The notes: generated by a model from the sequence alone, not told the origin. A stretch of 64,000 nucleotides of DNA from Palaemon carinicauda (GCF_036898095.1 NC_090765.1:25818211-25882210); one strand, 5' to 3'; numbered from the stretch's first letter, positions 22,496-33,943 are shown. Program-made: numbers and translations.

Positions 22496-22980
22496 AAATT
22501 ACGTAATCATCAAAGAGAAAAAAAGAAAATGTAAAAAAAAAAATATAAAATATAAAAATAAAAAAAAAAATAAGCTAAGTTATGTTAAAGTTCACTTAGT
22601 GTAAGTTAGAATAAGTTATGGTAGTGTTACGTTTATCGTAGTTAACCTCTCTACCTCCTCGCCGTCCGTCCGTCTCCTCTCTCCTCTCTGCGTAGCGAAG
22701 ACGAACAACACCTGCGCTGGAGTTTCTAAGGTAAAGTGACACTAAAAACCCGTTTCTTATTTATCATTTTTTGCTAATTCTTCTTATTTACATGTCTATT
22801 CTTTGTATTTACATGTCTATTATCTAATTTAGTGTTCATTATTCTCATGGGAAAATTATGTGTGGTAGTTTATTAAGAAGTTATCATAGGTTTTTGGGCT
22901 CAACCACGGATTGATCCTATTTCAATGTATTCTTATGGGAAAATTCGTTTCGACATCCGAACATTTTCTACATCCGAAGT
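22496..22980. other. Tigger 3' non-coding region
   Basis: A- and T-rich sequence between the transposase end and the right inverted end. It has a CT-rich stretch (22645-22690) but no separate gene. Confidence 0.7.
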
Positions 22981-23022
22981 TGGTTCTGGAACGGATTAAA
23001 TTCGTATGTAGAGGTTCCACTG

Positions 23023-24150
23023 TACTTGTGAACAAGCCCCAGGGGTTCATTTAATATATTTACTCAGCACCTTCACAGGGCAGAGTAACAGCTGATCTAG
23101 GTCATCAATTACAGAATGGAGACTCTCAATCCGGATGGGCCCAAATCCAGGATCCACTACATCCGAATTTTGAGTCTTGGCTGCAAACTCGGGGACGAAG
23201 CCGAGTGTCACTTGCACCCACGCCCTTGAATGGGCGATATCATGGGACAAACCATGTAGCTCACTGATTCTTCACAGAGGACAGAGCTAACAGAAAAACC
23301 ATCTTAAAGGACAAGTCCCAGTCTGATGTCTGACTTGTAGTACACAAACTATATTCCAAGGAGGAGGTCTCACTTACAATTGATGGCATGTGCACTCAAA
23401 ACTTCGTATGAGGAGTGACATTTCTGTCAAGGAGGAAATGTTAACGCCTTTCAGTCTAAAGGTGAGGCTCAAGGGTGAGCGGTAGCCTTTAATCACTGAG
23501 ACTGAACAGTTTTTCTTCCCTGAGGTAGGCTACAGTAAAAGCTCTACTATCACAGGAATAGTGGCACTGAGAGGCGTGATACCCCTTACACAACACCAAT
23601 CACAAAAGATGGACCACTTCACCTGATAAACGGCTGAAGACGAATCCCGGAGGTATCCTGTCATGAGTTGCTGGATAACCTTCAGGTGTGAAGCCATAGT
23701 GAAGCTACTGCTTTGGGGTAGATCTTTACTTATGGTTATCTGAGTAGATCAGGAAGTGAAGGGAGCTCCCTCAGTGCTTCTGTGAGCAGATGAAGAAGGC
23801 CAGGAAACCATTCTACATGCTGCCACATCGGCAACCATTAGGGTCATCAAGAGATCTTCCAATGCCCTTACCTTGTTCAGTAGCCTCCTTACTAGGCAGC
23901 AGGGGGGAATGCATATATGTCCATATTGTCCCACAAGTGTTGGAAGGTGTATTGCCAGACTGCGTGGGGGATCTAGTACTGGGGAGCAGTATACCGGGAG
24001 CTTCCAGTTGAGGGACGTCGCAGACAGGTCGATCGTCAGCAAACCCCACAAAGTCAAGACTTTGTTAGCTATCTGATGTTTCAAAGGCCAATCAGAGCCA
24101 AATATCTGAGTCCTCCTGCTCAGATTGTCTGCCAAAATGTTTCTCTAGAG
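23023..24150 (-). pseudogene. DIRS-type element copy A: RNase H/pol end and recombinase
   Basis: Minus strand. The upper part (24135 to 23749) starts MADNLSRRTQIFGSDWPL and contains LWGLLTIDLSATSLNWKL and LPVYCSPVLDP, the C-terminal end of the DIRS RT-RNase H protein. Below it are recombinase pieces: SAVYQVKWSIFCDWC near 23640, VIKGYRSPL near 23490 and MSHDIAHSRAWVQVTLGFV from 23250. The last frame reaches the Tigger boundary and resumes at 20203. Several stops make it dead. Confidence 0.8.
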
Positions 24151-25402
24151 AGAGCTACCGAGTTGTCTTACATGTATCTTATCATTTCCACAACTAGATG
24201 GCAGAGGGGCTGCGAAAACGCACCTCCTTATCTGTTTAAATATGTCACTAGTTGAGCATAATCAAGGAAGAATCAGTGAAGCAACTCTGTACTGTAATTG
24301 GGCACAGACTTCATAAAAATGTAGTGGGAGACATACTGTAGTGCTTGTAATACTCTTTCCAAGAACCAGACCTAAGAGCATCTATCACAGATGGTGGCCA
24401 TGACTAAACAGGATTTTCATTAGGAAATACGTAGCACAACCGCTGAAGAGCTTTGTTAACAAATTTCAAGAAAAAATTATCAAAAGGGGTGATTAAAATA
24501 AATCTGGATTCTGACAGGTCAAGTCGAAGTATAGATCTGTCAAAACGGGAGAGGGAAAATTAGACATTAGGATGCATGCGTAAACAGGTCATGGACAAAA
24601 GAATCATCAAGCAAAGTGCCCGCCAAAATCTAATAGCCAATACTAATGCATATAGAGAAGGTACTTTGTTTCCTTTGGAGCACAAAGCTCAGAGGTTGGA
24701 GCTACAGCACATTTAGGAAAAAACTGTCACAGTAGGCAATGGGGAGGAGTTAAGTAGGCTAGGAACAAACATAAAAACACAACAAGAGGTACTCTTAAAA
24801 ACACTGGGAACATCAACAAAGAATTTAGAAAAATTTTTGTATGATTTTACATTAACACAATTTTCTCAACACGATTTCAATCAGCACACCAGTATTTCAA
24901 TAAAAAATGACTAGTACATTAGTTTAAACCAATAATAACCGAGGTAATCAAATTCTAATTCAGTAGAATTGATAATTAACAACGGAATACTATCCCACAG
25001 TACTAAGTCACGTAGCCAAACATGTTCCACTTGTCAGAACAAAGGAACAATGAGATAATGTTTAATCGCGAGCAAAACAAGCAATCGGCAGAAAAAGAAC
25101 CAATAAATCAATAGTTCAATTAAGTTAGGCGGTAGTAAGAGAATGAACACTTACAAACAACTTAATAGAAAATTGGATGAAATGTCCCGTTTTGTGTCTC
25201 CAGAAGTCATGGCGAACAAAATGTCAGATATTTTTACCATGTTTCATTAATATTACTCGGTAGTCAACCCACCATAACTAAAAACATATGGATTTCAGCT
25301 ACAAAGTATCATGAAAAAATGTTCAAAACACCTAAAAATAAACAATATTCCTATATTTTGAAATCATAAAAAATATTGCTTTAATATGAAAATTTACCAA
25401 AA
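24151..25402. other. Unassigned DNA, probably decayed repeat
   Basis: A broken minus-strand frame around 24420-24560 is open for about 50 codons but I cannot name it. The rest is AT-rich with no identifiable gene. Confidence 0.4.
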
Positions 25403-25408
25403 ATGTTA

Positions 25409-25691
25409 TTTTCATTAGTAAAATAAATTTTTGAATATACTTACCCGATAATCATGTAGCTGTCAACTCCGTTGCCCGACAGAATTCTACGGGAGGGATA
25501 CGCCAGCTATCACTATACTAGAAGGGGGTGTACTCACCAGCGCCACCTGTGGCCAGGTACTGCAGTACTTCTTGTTGACACCACCTCAATTTTTCCTCGG
25601 TCCACTGGTTCTCTATGGGGAGGAAGGGTGGGTCAATTTAAATCATGATTATCGGGTAAGTATATTCAAAAATTTATTTTACTAATGAAAA
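25409..25691. mobile_element. Short inverted-repeat element 1 with DIRS-like ends
   Basis: 283 bases. The ends begin 'ttttcattagtaaaataaat' and are inverted copies of each other over about 45 bases, reaching 'cttacccgataatcatg'. The first half (25441-25603) is the reverse complement of the 5' end of DIRS copy 2 (38660-38812). It is flanked on both sides by 'atgtta' (25403-25408 and 25692-25697), either a 6-bp target duplication or a recombination spacer. No coding capacity. Confidence 0.88.
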
Positions 25692-25697
25692 ATGTTA

Positions 25698-25977
25698 TTT
25701 TCATTAGTAAAATAAATTTTTGAATATACTTACCCGATAATCATGTAGCTGTCAACTCCGTTGCCCGACAGAATTCTACGGAAGGGATACGCCAGCGATC
25801 GCTATACAAGAGGGGGGTGTACTCACAAGCGCCACCTGTGGCCAGGTACTGCAGTACTTCTTGTTGACACCACTTCAATTTTTCCTCGGTCCACTGGTTC
25901 TATGGGGAGGAAGGGTGGGTCAATTAAATCATGATTATCGGGTAAGTATATTCAAAAATTTATTTTACTAATGAAAA
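25698..25977. mobile_element. Short inverted-repeat element 2 with DIRS-like ends
   Basis: A near-identical neighbour of element 1 in the same orientation, 280 bases, separated by the 6-base 'atgtta'. On its other side the spacer is 'taacat', the reverse complement. Its version of the shared segment ('gaagggatacgccagcgatc') matches DIRS copy 1 (32239-32265) more closely than copy 2. Confidence 0.88.
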
Positions 25978-26404
25978 TAACATTTTTCAATATTAAACTT
26001 ACCCGATAATCATGTAGCTGATTCACACCCAGGGAGGTGGGTGAAAACCAGTGTACATGTATATCAAGAAGCTAAGTATCCCGTATTTCATATTATCAGT
26101 TATTCAAAATAACAATGAAATTACAAGTACCTGGTAAGGAAGTCGACTTGAGCCATTACTCTGCCTTAAATAAGTTCGTCTTCCTTACTGAGCGCAGCGT
26201 TCCTCTTAGGAGGCTGAACAACTCTAAGGTGCTGAAGTATCAAGGGCTGCAACCCATACTAAAGGACCTCATCACAACCTTTAACCTCGGCGCTTCTCAA
26301 GAAAGAATTGACCACCCGCCAAATCAACAAGGATGTGGAAGGCTTCTTAGCCGACCGTACAACCCATAAAAAGTATTCAAGAGAAAGGTTAAAAGGTTAT
26401 GGGA

Positions 26405-27590
26405 TTATGGGAATGTAGTGGCTGAGCCCTCGCCTACTACTGCATTCGTTGCTACGAATGGTCCCAGGGTGTAGCAGTACTCGTAAAGAGACTGGACATC
26501 TTTGAGATAGAATGATGCGAACACTGACTTGCTTCTCCAATAGGTTGCATCCATAACACTCTGCAGAGAATGGCTCTGTTTGAAGGCCACTGAAGTAGCC
26601 ACAGCTCCCACTTCATGTGTCCTTACCTTCAGCAAAGCAAGGTCTTCTTCCTTCAGATGAGAATGTGCTTCCCTAATCAGAAGCCTGAATAGTAAGAAAC
26701 TGAGTTCTTAGAACTTGGAAAAGAAGGTTTCTTGATAGCACACCATAAGGCTTCTGATTGTCCTCGTAAAGGTTAAGACCTTTTTAGATAGTACCTAAGA
26801 GCTCTAACTGGGCAAAGTACTCTCTCCAGTTCATTCCCCACCAAGTTGGACAGGCTTGGGATCTCGAACGACTTAGGCCAAGGACGTGAAGGAAGCTCGT
26901 TTAGCAAAAACCAAGCTGCAAGGAACATGTAGCCGTTTCAGATGTGAAAACAATGATCCTGCTGAAGGCGTGGATCTCACTTACTCTTTTAGCTGTTGTC
27001 AAGCACACGAGGAAAAGAGTTTTTAATGTGAGGTCCTAAAAAGAGGCTGATTGGAGAGGTTCAAATCTTGATGACATAAGGAACCTTAGGACCACGTCTA
27101 GATTCCAGCCTGTAGTGGACAACCGACGTTCCTTTGAGGTCTCAAAAGACCTAGGGAGGTCCTGTAGATCTTTGTTGGTGGAAAGATCCAAGCCTCTGTG
27201 GCGGAAAACCGCTGCCAACATACTTCTGTAACCCTTGATCGTAGGAGCTGAAAGGGATCTTACTTTCCTTAGATATAACAGGAAGTCAGCAATCTGGGTT
27301 ACAGTGGTACTGGTTGAGGAAACTGCATTGGTCTTGTACCAGCTACGGAAGACTTCCCCTTGAGACTGATAGATTCTGAGAGTGGATGTTCTCCTTGCTT
27401 TGGCAATCGCTCTGGCTGCCTCCTTCGAAAAGCCCCTAGCTCTTGAGAGTCTTTCGAAAGTCTGAAGGCAGTCAGACGAAGAGCGTGGAGGTTTGGGTGT
27501 ACCTTCTTTACGTGAGGTAGACGTAGAAGGTTCACTCCTAGAGGAAGAGTCCTGGGAATGTCGACCAGCCATTGCAGTACCTCTAAGAAC
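26405..27590 (-). pseudogene. DIRS copy 1 tyrosine recombinase, degraded
   Basis: Minus strand. The frame from 27590 contains MAGRHSQDSSSRSEPSTS, ARRTSTLRIYQSQGEVF and APTIKGYRSMLAAVFRHRG, and stops at 27036 where copy 2 continues. The catalytic middle (27030-26640) is frame-broken. The C-terminal piece (26635-26405) keeps the nucleophile region VFASFYLKDV but reads THEVGAVATS where copy 2 has THEVRAVATS, so the second catalytic Arg is Gly. Not active. Confidence 0.88.
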
Positions 27591-28886
27591 CATTCTCTCG
27601 CGGGCCAGAGCGGAGCCAACCAACGTCAGCCGTGTCCCTTTGCGAGAGGAGAACTTCTGAAGTACCCTGTTGACAATCTTGAACGGCTGGAATGCATACA
27701 GGTCGAGATGGAACCAATCCAGCAGAAAAGCATCCACGTGAACTGCTGCTGGGTCTGGAATCGGAGAACAATACAACAGGAGTCTCTAGGTTATCGAGGT
27801 AGCGAACAGATCTATGGTTGGCTGACCCCACAGGGCCCAAAGTCTGCTGCAAACATTCTTGTGAAGGGTCCACTCTGTGGGGATGACCTGACCCTTCCGG
27901 CTGAGGTGATCTGCCATGACATTCATACCGCCCTGAATGAACCTCGTTACCAGCGTGAGCTTTCGATCTTTAGACCAGATGAGGAGGTCCCTTGCGATCT
28001 AGAAAAACTTCACGAAAGAGTCCCTCCCTGCTTTAAGATGTAAGCCAGGGCTGTGGTGTTGTCAGAGTCCACCTCCACCACTTTGTTAAGCTGGAGGGAC
28101 TTGAAGTTTATCAAGGCCAGAAGAACCGCCAACAACTCCTTGCAATTGATGTGAAGAGTCCTTTGCTCCTGATTCCATGTTCCCGAGCATTCCTGTCCGT
28201 CCAAAGTCGCACCCCAGCCCGTGTCTGATGCGTCCGAGAGGAGACGGCGGTCGGGTTTCTGAACAGCCAAAGGTAGACTTCCTTGAGAAGAAAGCTGTTC
28301 TTACACCACGCGAGAGAAGACCTCCTCTCTTCGGAAACAGGAACTGAGACCGTCTCTAGCGTCATGTCCTTTATCCAGTGAGCAGCTAGATGATACTGAA
28401 GGGGGGGAGGTGGAGTCTCCCTAACACGATGAACAGGGCCAGCGATGAAAGTGTCCCTGTTAGACTCATCCACTACCTGACTGAGCATCGGTTCCTTCTC
28501 AGCATGCTCTGGATGCATTCTAGGGCTTGGAAGATCCTTGGGGCCGACGGAAAAGCCCGAAAAGCTCGACTCTGAAGATCCATACCCAGGGAGACAATGG
28601 TCTGGGATGGGACGAGCTGAGACTCCTCAAAATTGACCAGGAGGCCCAGTTCCTTGGTCAGATCCATAGTCCATCTGAGAATCTCCAGACAGCGACGACT
28701 TGTGGGAGCTCTTAAAAGCCAGTCGTCTGACGGAGCCGGACACAAGATCATGGTACTGCTGCACAGTCTGTGAACTGTCAACCATGGGGAAGCGAGGAAG
28801 TACAGTGACAACCCGAAGCTGTCTAGACTGTCTGGGTCGTACAGACAACTCCTTATCGGGTTGCTGAGGTTGCCGCACTGCGTCAC
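27036..28886 (-). pseudogene. DIRS copy 1 RT/RNase H remnant
   Basis: Pieces in several minus frames. DDWLLRAPTSRRCLE near 28735 is the end of the catalytic RT box, with the preceding residues replaced by unrelated sequence. NFEESQLVPSQTIVSLGM follows. Then come RNase H pieces: SDASDTGWGATLDGQEC (about 28240-28190), INCKELLAVLLAL and VDSDNTTALAYILKQGG. The piece from 27776 (MYCSPIPDPAAVHVDAFL) is the C-terminal end and overlaps the recombinase start, as in copy 2. Confidence 0.85.
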
Positions 28887-29930
28887 AACAAGTCACTTCT
28901 GCTGGTTGTTGAACGTCTTCCCAGTGACACACTGACTCCGTAAACAAAAAATCCTCTAACAAGGACTAAGCTTGGACTGCATGTCTTGCAACACAGCTCA
29001 AGGTCTATGGGAGCAGGTGTGGTAACAGACGGGGTTAGCGACTGAAGTGGAACCGTTACCTTCCCTGGAAGCATGTTATGCTTAAATAAAAGTCCATATG
29101 AGGCTACGCAGCAAAAGCCTCCTCTCCAAATGACAGAGTCCTCAAGGGAATATCAGAAGGAGGGAGAAAAGCACTTTCTCATCTACAGGGACCATATCCG
29201 AGAAAAGCTAAGTTCTCTCAGTGAGGGTTTCACTGGTGCAAAAGCAGCAGACTAGAAGGCAACGTTATGAAACTGCTTGACAGTCTAGTGAGTTGGCAAC
29301 AACCAAAGATGTGTGACTGAGAAGCATGCGGTAAGGTATGCAGAGCATGTTGTATGCAGAGCATGCTGTATGCAGAGCATGCTGTATGTAGAGCATGCTG
29401 TAAGGTAAGCAGAGCGTGTAACATTTCTCAGAAATTCCATGACCAGTGCTAGAGTGAGTAATATCGCATTACTGTCCATTGAAAGTGCACGTGCCGAGGG
29501 AATTGATTTAGACTGTTTTGTTGATGAATTTGATAGCCGGCATGATAATCGTAGAATTAAGCTGCACTAAATGTACTATAATCTACTTCACCTCAGGAAA
29601 GGGAAACTCGCCCTGTTGGCAACACTGCATTACTTCATGCATGCTTGCATGGGGTTTTAATATCAACATAATATTTACCTTACATTCATAACTCATGATT
29701 CATTTTTGTTTTGAAGATATTTTTGCCATATTTTGCGATTTTGTTAAAAAAATATATTGCAAGGAATACATATATATTTTTATATTAAGTAATACAAATA
29801 ACCTCCATTATCATAATGTTTGTGTAGGCATACATGTATATGATTACAAATGCAAGTTATGAAAGTAATGAGGTGTTATTATTGTCATTTGTTATTTCCA
29901 AGTTGAATGGGAAGAGGCTCAAGTTGAGGA
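28887..29930. other. Sequence replacing the RT core in DIRS copy 1
   Basis: This kilobase has no counterpart in DIRS copy 2, where the N-terminal RT and end of gag would lie. It is AT-rich in its second half and includes a 16-bp tandem repeat (29335-29412). It may be an old insertion with deletion, or the other end of a different element variant. Confidence 0.5.
29335..29412. repeat. 16-bp tandem repeat, about 5 units
   Basis: Units of 'gtatgcagagcatgct' are repeated with small changes. Reading frames rich in HALHT here are artefacts. Confidence 0.9.
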
Positions 29931-30993
29931 GAAAGTGGCAGATGCATGCGTTGAGGTGGCTGACTCATAGCATGTGGTTGCTGCCTCAAGAGTTGCGCTT
30001 GCTATAAGGGTTGCGGATGCGCAGTAGCAGGTTCCTGAGGAACGAGTTGAGGTTCCTGAGGTGTGAGCTGCGAGAGTTGAGGTAGCGGCTGCGCAGAACG
30101 CAGTTCTTGTCTCGCGAGTTGAGGTTCCTGAGGTGCTAGCCTAAGGAGTTGAGGCTCTCGCCTTGAGGAGGGTTGAGGTCGCTGCAGCGAGTGCTGAGGT
30201 GGCTGCCTCATTGATGGAAGAGGTTGTCGTACCTCAAGAGATTGTTGCCTCGCTGGTGGAACCGCAAGCGGAAGCGGAGGAAGTAAGGCATAAGATTCCT
30301 GCTCCCATTGCTGAGGTTGCCTTAAGGAAGGCGGAGGTTGCTGCACACCGCTGGTAACTGGCAACTCAGTACGCGGTAAGGTATCCTGAGGAACCTCAAC
30401 ATCGTACGCCTGGCAGCTGGACTGCGGTGAGGCGGAGCGATCGCAGGAGGAGGTGTAACCTTCTCAGCCTGACACTCACGCATTAAGACCGCAAGCTGTG
30501 ACTGCATGGACTGCAGCAAAGTCATCTTGGGGTCGGCAGACGCTAAGGTCTGCTGAGGCAAAGCCTTAACAGAAGATGAGGTCTGTTGTGGCATCACCTT
30601 ACCTCTCTTAGGAGGTGTGCAGTCACCTGATGACTGCGGAGAGTCAGAGCTAACCCAATGACTGCATCCGGGTTGTTGAACTCTAGAGGTCTGGACTTTA
30701 CGTTTAAGAGGTCTTGAGACCTGAGTCCAGCGTTTTCTCCCCGAAATTTCTTCTGCAGACGAGTAAAATAAGGGCTCAATCGTCTGCGGGTGGGAGTGAC
30801 GGTCTCTGTAAGACACGCCCGCAACCACCGAGGATACTTCTGTGCGCCGATCAAGGCCTGCCGAACCCTTTTGCCCTTCGACATTGCTTCTCCCCTGGGC
30901 TTGGGAGCTTGCAAGAGGTCCCGGACTGGGAGGACGACTGGCACGCACAGAAATACCCTCACGCACAACACTGACACACTTTGCGCTAATCAC
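29931..30993 (-). pseudogene. DIRS copy 1 gag, partial
   Basis: Closely similar to residues ~160-520 of the copy 2 gag. It contains VVREGISVRASRPPSPGPLA, the Lys/Arg-rich KRKVQTSRVQQPGCSHW stretch and the Gln/Pro-rich tract (LRQPQ, SLQRPQPSSRREPQ). The Cys-rich N-terminus is missing: homology stops near 30975, where copy 2 continues into Ser/Val repeats. A frameshift near 30385 separates two halves. Confidence 0.82.
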
Positions 30994-30999
30994 TTATCA

Positions 31000-32030
31000 C
31001 TTTTGAATTTCTGTTTGCACTTATTTCACTGAACTCGAAACTTTAAGTGGTTTGTACCTGAAACACGCAATTCTATCCTTCCTTAAAAGTTAGTAATTGC
31101 GAAAACAGAATTACAATGTAACAGAAAATCTAATGAAAGATAAATAATTCAGTGGCTGGAAAGAGACTAAACACTAGATCAAATAAACTACGTTTAAAAT
31201 CTCTCACCGCATAAAGCTTGAGAACAAGAATAAACTCTAGAAACGTTTACCTTCTTCCCCTAAAGAGACTAGGGAGAAGAGCAAAAACGATAACAACGTT
31301 ATTCGCTTGAACGAAACGTTTATCCAGCTCTCTCTCCCTCCGTCTCTATCTCTCTCTCTCTCTCTCTCTTGACTTAGAACCTGAGAGAAGAGCCCAATCA
31401 TATATACTCGTTAAAACATATTATTGTTAAAGGAAAAAAACTGAATGATTTCCTAAATAAAAAGTTCCTTTATTAGAATTAAAACCATTAAGCTAAGAAA
31501 GAATGAACAAAACGCTATAAACGGTTTACTCTTACTGCAACGTGACACCGTGAAAATTCTCTCTCTATCGTAACGATAGAGCGCAAGTTGAACGTTCTGA
31601 ACGTCAACAACTGCAGAGACAAAACAAAACGTTAGTTCAACTTTGAAACAGTACGAGACTATCAAAGAAATTCTTTCAAAAACATTAAAATAGCATAATA
31701 TGTTAACAGGTAAAACCGAAATGACGGGCTCAATGTTAATTAACTTCGGTACAAGAAAAGACCGCCCACTATTAGGAAAGGTCGAAAATAAACAAATATA
31801 AAAATATTTTAATAAATTTATAAAAAAGGAAGTTAATCGAAGAGGCCCATAAAAGGCGGAGAGATATAAAATAAATCTATAACTTTTGTTAAGCAAAATT
31901 AAGAAAGAGAGTCTATACTCTCTTAGACACCAACACTTCCGTCTAAGGGAAGGGTCGGCCATTTAAAGGTGAAAGAGAGTTCATACTCTCTTCGTCACCA
32001 TAATTAATCAAATTAATTCCAAAAGCTAGC
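31000..32030. other. DIRS copy 1 leader region not shared with copy 2
   Basis: AT-rich, with a (ct)n run (31344-31370). Similarity to copy 2's leader resumes at about 32010 ('gctaagctaataa', then 'tagcgaaagctgaaatct'). No gene seen. Confidence 0.5.
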
Positions 32031-32770
32031 TAAGCTAATAATAAAACTTCCTGAATAGCGAAAGCTGAAATCTTAGAGCAATACTTCACCAAAAACCGTG
32101 AACAAAACTCCAAAATTATAAGCGTATCCATGAACGTCTTGCCGGAAGCACGACAGAGGAAAAATTGAAGTGGTGTCAACAAGAAGTACTGCAGTACCTG
32201 GCCACAGGTGGCGCTTGTGAGTACACCCCCCTCTTGTATAGCGATCGCTGGCGTATCCCTTCCGTAGAATTCTGTCGGGCAACGGAGTTGACAGCTACAT
32301 GATTATCGGGTAAGTTTAATATTGAAAATAACATTTTTCAATATTAAACTTACCCGATAATCATGTAGCTGATTCACACCCAGGGGGGTGGGTGAAAACC
32401 AGTGTACATGACTAAAGGATAGCTAAGTATCCCGTATTTCATATAATCAGTTATTCAGAATAACAATGAAATAATAAGTACCTGGTAAGGAAGTCGACTT
32501 GAACCGTTACTCTGCCTTTAATAAGTTCGTCTTCCTTACTGAGCGCAGCGTTCCTCTTAGGAGGCTGAATCAACTCTAAGGTGCTAAAGTATACAGGGCT
32601 GCAACCCATACTAAAGGACCTCTACACAACCTCTAACCCAGGCGCTTCTCAAGAATGAATTGACCACCCGCCAAATCAAAAAAGGATGCGGAAGGCTTCT
32701 TAGCCTACCGTAACAACCCAAAAAACAACAATAAAAGCATTCAAGAGAAAGGTTAAAAAAGGTTATGGGA

Positions 32771-33943
32771 TTAAGGGAATGTAGTGGCTGAGCCCTCACC
32801 TACTACTGCACTCGCTGCTACGAATGGTCCCAGGGTGTAGCAGTTCTCGTAAAGAGACTGGACATCTTTAAGATAAAATGATGCAAACACTGACTTGCTC
32901 CTCCAATAAGTTGCATCCATAATGCTCTGCAGAGAACGGTTCTTATTAAAGGCCATCGAAGTGGCTACAGCTCTCACTTCGTGGGTCCTTACCTTCAGCA
33001 AAGCAAGGTCTTCATTCTTCATGTGAGAATGGGCTTCTCTAATCAGAAGCCTTATATAATACGAAACTCCGTTTTTGGACATGGGCATCGAAGGTTTCTT
33101 GATTGCACACCATAAGGCTTCTGACTGTCCTCGTATAGGTTTTGACCTATTAAGATAATATTTCAGAGCTCTGACAGGGCAAAGAACTCTTTCTAGCTCG
33201 TTACCCACCATGTTGGAAAGGCTAGGAATTTCAAACGATCTAGGCCAAGGACGTGAAGGACGTTCATTCTTAGCTAAAAATCCGAGCTGTAAAGAACATG
33301 TTGCAGATTCGGATGTGAACCCAATGTTCTTGCTGAAGGCGTGAACCTCACTAACTCTCTTAGCTGTTGCAAGGCAGACGAGGAAAAGAGTCTTGAGGGT
33401 AAGGTCCTTGAAGGAAGCTGACTGGAGAGGTTCGAACCTAGGAGACATAAGGAACCTTAAGACTACGTCTAGATTCCAGCCTGGAGTGGATAAACGACGT
33501 TCTTTAGAAGTCTCGAAAGATTTAAGGATGTCTTGAAGGTCCTTGTTGGAAGAAAGGTCCAAACCTCTGTGGCGGAGAACTGAAGCCAACATACTTCTGT
33601 ACCCTTTAATCGTAGGAGCCGAAAGGGATCTCTCATTCCTTAGATGTAATAGGAAGTCAGCTATTTGGGTTACAGAGGTATTGGTAGAGGAAACTGCATT
33701 GGCTCTACACCAGCTTCGGAAGACTTCCCACTTGGATTGGTAGACTCTACGAGTGGATACCCTCCTTGCTCTGGCAATCGCTCTGGCTGCCTCCTTCGAA
33801 AAGCCTCTAGCTCTAGCGAATCTTTCGACAGTCTGAAGGTAGTCAGACGAAGAGCGTGGAGGTTTGGGTGTACCTTGTCTACGTGAGGTTGACGTAGAAG
33901 GTCCACTCTTAGAGGGAGAGTCCTGGGAACGTCGACCAGCCAT
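32771..33943 (-). CDS. DIRS copy 2 tyrosine recombinase
   Basis: 390 residues if started at 33943 (MAGRRSQDSPSK). The open frame extends further upstream, but that part is only the shadow of the RT frame. The enzyme integrates the circular DNA intermediate in DIRS elements. Visible features: a SAM-like core-binding region (about 60-140, RRVYQSKWEVFRSW, APTIKGYRSMLAS), first catalytic Arg at about 196 (LATAKRVSEVHA), HxxR at 321-324 (THEVRAVATS), a Trp at about 347 where family members have His or Trp, and the Tyr nucleophile at about 357 (VFASFYLKDV). All expected catalytic positions are present, so it could be active. It overlaps the end of pol in another frame. Confidence 0.92.
   Translation of the reverse strand: MAGRRSQDSPSKSGPSTSTSRRQGTPKPPRSSSDYLQTVERFARARGFSKEAARAIARARRVSTRRVYQSKWEVFRSWCRANAVSSTNTSVTQIADFLLHLRNERSLSAPTIKGYRSMLASVLRHRGLDLSSNKDLQDILKSFETSKERRLSTPGWNLDVVLRFLMSPRFEPLQSASFKDLTLKTLFLVCLATAKRVSEVHAFSKNIGFTSESATCSLQLGFLAKNERPSRPWPRSFEIPSLSNMVGNELERVLCPVRALKYYLNRSKPIRGQSEALWCAIKKPSMPMSKNGVSYYIRLLIREAHSHMKNEDLALLKVRTHEVRAVATSMAFNKNRSLQSIMDATYWRSKSVFASFYLKDVQSLYENCYTLGPFVAASAVVGEGSATTFP

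Larger units (their letters stand above)
20204..23022 (+). mobile_element. Tigger/pogo DNA transposon
   Basis: A 2819-base element with TA target duplication (20202-20203 and 23023-23024). The left end is 'cagtggaacctctacatccg'. The right end is the reverse complement, 'ttcgtatgtagaggttccactg' with one mismatch. Related 'acatccgaa' and 'acacccgaa' motifs repeat inside both ends. It carries a long transposase frame with few lesions. It splits a DIRS recombinase in frame, so it is younger than that relic. Confidence 0.96.
25984..32328 (-). mobile_element. DIRS-like retrotransposon copy 1, internally rearranged
   Basis: 6345 bases, minus orientation. Inverted ends: 'ttttcaatattaaacttacc' onward at 25984, and its reverse complement ending at 32328; about 37 bases match. 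It is flanked by 'taacat' on both sides (25978-25983 and 32329-32334). Content from 5' to 3' is an unfamiliar leader (32000-31000), part of gag, a segment unrelated to copy 2 (29930-28750), the RT/RNase H end and a degraded recombinase. It lacks the YLDD region of reverse transcriptase. A dead copy next to a better one. Confidence 0.88.
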
